From CAYLLD01 sp964425135 (GTDB taxonomy: Bacteria; Pseudomonadota; Alphaproteobacteria; Rhodobacterales; Rhodobacteraceae), in assembly GCA_964425135.1 (NCBI GenBank), contig CAYRKW010000008.1, positions 7,797 to 71,796 on the forward strand: a stretch of 64,000 bases of DNA. The letters are read 5' to 3'. The translations under genes and the position numbers were made by a program. This document shows, one piece after another, positions 61,866 to 64,000 of this stretch (position 1 is its first letter; each line of letters opens with the position of its first letter). The notes beneath the pieces were generated by a model that did no database searches, had not been told where the DNA came from, and saw only the letters and a list, made by a program, of their open reading frames with translations.

Positions 61866-61965
61866 NNNNNNNNNNNNNNNNNNNNNNNNNNNNNNNNNNN
61901 NNNNNNNNNNNNNNNNNNNNNNNNNNNNNNNNNNNNNNNNNNNNNNNNNNNNNNNNNNNNNNNNN
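61866..61965. other. scaffold gap of 100 N at the end of caiD
   Basis: Exactly 100 N, a placeholder of unknown real length. It removes the 3' end of caiD and anything that may lie between it and glnB, including further carnitine genes. A small hairpin GCTCA/TGAGC (61986-62000) follows the gap, with a T-rich loop. Confidence 0.99.
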
Positions 61966-62144
61966 AAAGGCGCTGTTTTCATTCTGCTCATTTTTTGAGC
62001 ATCCCGCCACTCAATTAGGCAACAAATCCAAATTCGTCACCGCGCCCCGCGCCAAATCCTGCTCCCAAATTGAAGCTCCTGCGCGCAAACGGCACAGAGC
62101 GATCAAACGATAGTATCACGCGCTGGAACAACGGAGTTGGGCAT

Positions 62145-62483
62145 ATGAAAAAGATTGAAGCGATCATCAAGCCATTCAAATTGGACGAGGTGAAGGAAGC
62201 TTTGCAAGAATCGGGCGTTCAGGGGTTGAGCGTGATTGAAGCAAAAGGCTTTGGCCGTCAGAAAGGCCATACAGAACTTTACCGCGGCGCTGAATATGTC
62301 GTCGATTTTCTGCCAAAGGTGAAGATCGAGGTCGTGCTCGATGACGACCAAGTCGACGCCGCCGTTGAAGCGATCGTCAATGCGGCCAAAACCGGCAAAA
62401 TCGGCGACGGCAAGATTTTCGTCTCCGACATCAATCACGCCATCCGTATCCGCACCGGCGAGGAAGGCTCCGAAGCCCTCTAG
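62145..62483 (+). CDS. glnB: nitrogen regulatory protein PII
   Basis: Trimeric signal protein that reads ATP, ADP and 2-oxoglutarate and controls glutamine synthetase adenylylation and NtrB. The 112-residue length is exact for PII. Tyr51 in the T-loop RGAEYVVDF is the uridylylation site. The B-loop TGKIGDGKIFV (about 83-93) and C-loop are intact. It starts at 62145 (MKKIEAIIKP); longer readings have no family support. glnA follows by 54 bases, the classic glnB-glnA operon of alphaproteobacteria. I saw no clear sigma-54 or NtrC site upstream, though the gap hides part of the region. Confidence 0.97.
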   Translation: MKKIEAIIKPFKLDEVKEALQESGVQGLSVIEAKGFGRQKGHTELYRGAEYVVDFLPKVKIEVVLDDDQVDAAVEAIVNAAKTGKIGDGKIFVSDINHAIRIRTGEEGSEAL

Positions 62484-62537
62484 GACCGCCCGAATATCGA
62501 ACACTAAGATCACACGAGCAATATAAGGAAATGCACA

Positions 62538-63947
62538 ATGAGCGACGTTAAGTCCTTGCTTAAATCCATGAAAGATGACGACGTGGAATATGTCGACATC
62601 CGCTTCACCGACCCGCGCGGCAAACTGCAGCACGTCACCGTGATGTCCGATCAGGTCGATGAGGATTTCATCGAAGAAGGCTTCATGTTCGACGGCTCTT
62701 CCATTGCGGGCTGGAAGTCGATTGATGAAAGCGACATGAAACTCATGCCGGACGTCTCTTCGGCCTATATGGACCCGTTCTACGCCGAAAAAACCGTCTG
62801 TCTGCATTGCTCCATCGTTGAGCCGGACACCGGCGAAGCCTACGACCGCGACCCGCGCTCCACTGCTGAAAAGGCCGAGAAATACCTGATTTCGTCCGGC
62901 ATTGGCGATATGTCCTACTTCGGTCCGGAAGCTGAGTTTTTCCTCTTTGACGACGTGCGGTTCTCCAATTCGATGAACAAAGTGTCCTTCGAAGTCGATG
63001 CGGCAGATGCCGCCTGGAACACGGACACTGAATACGAGATGGGCAACATGGGCCACCGCCCCGGCGTCAAGGGTGGGTACTTCCCGGTCAACCCGACAGA
63101 TGCAGCGCAAGACATCCGCTCAGAGATGCTCTCGACCATGAAGCGCATCGGCATGAAGGTCGACAAACACCACCACGAGGTTGCGTCGTGTCAGCACGAA
63201 CTTGGCCTGATCTTCGGCTCGCTCACCCATCAGGCGGATGAGCTTCAGAAGTACAAATACATCATCCACAACGTCGCCCACGCATATGGCAAGTCGGCAA
63301 CCTTCATGCCCAAACCAATCGCTGGCGATAATGGCACTGGCATGCACGTGAATATGTCGATCTGGAAAGGTGGCAAGCCGCTCTTTGCGGGTGATAAATA
63401 TGCGGATCTCAGCCAGGAAGCGCTCTACTATATCGGCGGTGTGCTCAAACACGCCAAAGCGCTCAACGCCTTTACCAACCCGTCCACGAACAGCTACAAG
63501 CGTCTGATCCCGGGCTTTGAAGCGCCTGTTCTGCGCGCCTACTCTGCGCGGAACCGGTCGGGCTGTGTGCGTATCCCTTGGGCCGAGTCGCCAAAGGCAA
63601 AGCGCGTCGAGGCCCGCTTCCCTGATCCGGCAGCCAACCCCTACCTGTGCTTCTCGGCTCTCCTGATGGCTGGCCTTGACGGCATCAAAAACAAGATCGA
63701 TCCGGGCGAAGCGATGGACAAGGATCTCTACGATCTGCCACCAGAAGAGCTTGAAGGCATCCCAACCGTCTGTGCCAGCCTGCGTGAAGCGATGGCTGCT
63801 CTGGAGGCCGACATGGACTTCCTCACCGCAGGCGATGTCTTCACCAAAAGCCAGATCGAAGGCTATATGGAACTGAAGTGGGAAGAGATTTACAATTTCG
63901 AACACACACCGCATCCGGTGGAATACGGAATGTACTACTCCTGCTGA
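62538..63947 (+). CDS. glnA: glutamine synthetase type I
   Basis: Makes glutamine from glutamate and ammonia; dodecameric GSI-beta enzyme. The 469 residues contain FMFDGSSIAGWK near 50, PEAEFFLFDDV near 131, GNGT/NKVSF-like metal regions, AGDNGTGMHVNMS near 265 and NRSGCVRIPW near 339. Tyr398 in DLYDLPPEE is the adenylylation site, so it is under GlnE/PII control. An AAGGAA ribosome site precedes the ATG. It is co-transcribed with glnB and ends at a strong terminator. Confidence 0.98.
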   Translation: MSDVKSLLKSMKDDDVEYVDIRFTDPRGKLQHVTVMSDQVDEDFIEEGFMFDGSSIAGWKSIDESDMKLMPDVSSAYMDPFYAEKTVCLHCSIVEPDTGEAYDRDPRSTAEKAEKYLISSGIGDMSYFGPEAEFFLFDDVRFSNSMNKVSFEVDAADAAWNTDTEYEMGNMGHRPGVKGGYFPVNPTDAAQDIRSEMLSTMKRIGMKVDKHHHEVASCQHELGLIFGSLTHQADELQKYKYIIHNVAHAYGKSATFMPKPIAGDNGTGMHVNMSIWKGGKPLFAGDKYADLSQEALYYIGGVLKHAKALNAFTNPSTNSYKRLIPGFEAPVLRAYSARNRSGCVRIPWAESPKAKRVEARFPDPAANPYLCFSALLMAGLDGIKNKIDPGEAMDKDLYDLPPEELEGIPTVCASLREAMAALEADMDFLTAGDVFTKSQIEGYMELKWEEIYNFEHTPHPVEYGMYYSC

Positions 63948-63971
63948 TCCAAAGCCGATATGAGCTGACCA

Positions 63972-63999
63972 CGAGCGCCCCGCAACGGGCGCTCGTTTT
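63972..63999 (+). terminator. intrinsic terminator after glnA
   Basis: A perfect 9-bp stem, CGAGCGCCC and GGGCGCTCG (63972-63980 and 63987-63995), with a six-base loop CGCAAC, followed by TTTT. It lies about 25 bases after the glnA stop and ends the glnB-glnA transcript. Confidence 0.85.
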
Positions 64000-64000
64000 C

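Overview
The window looks like a chromosomal segment of an alphaproteobacterium of the order Rhodobacterales, most likely the Roseobacter group. This rests on gene content and order: a nuo operon padded with small accessory genes including a DUF5337 protein, surE-pcm-nlpD next to tatABC and a DUF815 ATPase, and a fused L-carnitine dehydrogenase/thioesterase. A dispersed GC-rich to TATTT motif also resembles repeats I recall from this family. The base composition is GC-rich throughout and I see no compositional island. Two runs of exactly 100 N (44219-44318 and 61866-61965) are scaffold gaps, so this is a draft assembly or a metagenome-assembled genome. I found no rRNA, tRNA, CRISPR array, insertion sequence or prophage.

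Layout. 147-5742: the rod-shape and elongasome operon mreB-mreC-mreD-mrdA-rodA on the plus strand. 5791-9302: a GhrA-like 2-hydroxyacid dehydrogenase, a small ORF divergent from a LysR regulator, and an MscS-type channel. 9416-12842: tpiA, surE, pcm and an NlpD-like lipoprotein with a degenerate LytM domain. 12949-15424 (minus): a DUF815 ATPase and tatC-tatB-tatA. 15425-16040: no convincing CDS, but a strong minus-strand terminator preceded by a hairpin, a possible small RNA. 16041-19390 (minus): a two-domain NTF2-like protein, an orphan FbpC/PotA-type ABC ATPase, an SDR oxidoreductase and a BrnA-type antitoxin-like protein. 19540-25249: prfC, a small membrane protein coupled to a ferredoxin-NADP reductase, a DEAD-box helicase with a structured leader, and nhaA.

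25257-47978 (minus) is one long, mostly translationally coupled array from nuoA to nuoN, followed by birA, coaX and rnj. All 14 complex I subunits are present. Nine small genes sit between them: a secreted protein, an HhH-domain membrane protein, a DUF5337 protein, three lipoproteins, a DUF3291 protein, a methyltransferase-like protein and another exported protein. The C-terminal domain of NuoE is a near copy of the one in the adjacent HhH protein (63 of 81 residues identical by hand alignment).

48245-50739 (minus): a membrane GGDEF-EAL protein paired with a secreted molybdopterin-oxidoreductase-like domain. 50881-51657: a PaaG-type crotonase. 52022-54450: ccmF-ccmH for cytochrome c maturation, and 54534-55439 a ROK sugar kinase. 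55583-61865 (plus) is a carnitine/gamma-butyrobetaine catabolic operon: a BKACE enzyme, a carnitine dehydrogenase-thioesterase fusion, an acyl-CoA dehydrogenase, an ADP-forming acyl-CoA ligase and a CaiD-like hydratase cut by a gap. Read together they could take gamma-butyrobetaine through carnitine to glycine betaine and acetoacetate. A 177-bp element with perfect 19-bp inverted ends sits inside this operon. 62145-63947: glnB-glnA with a clear terminator at the window end.
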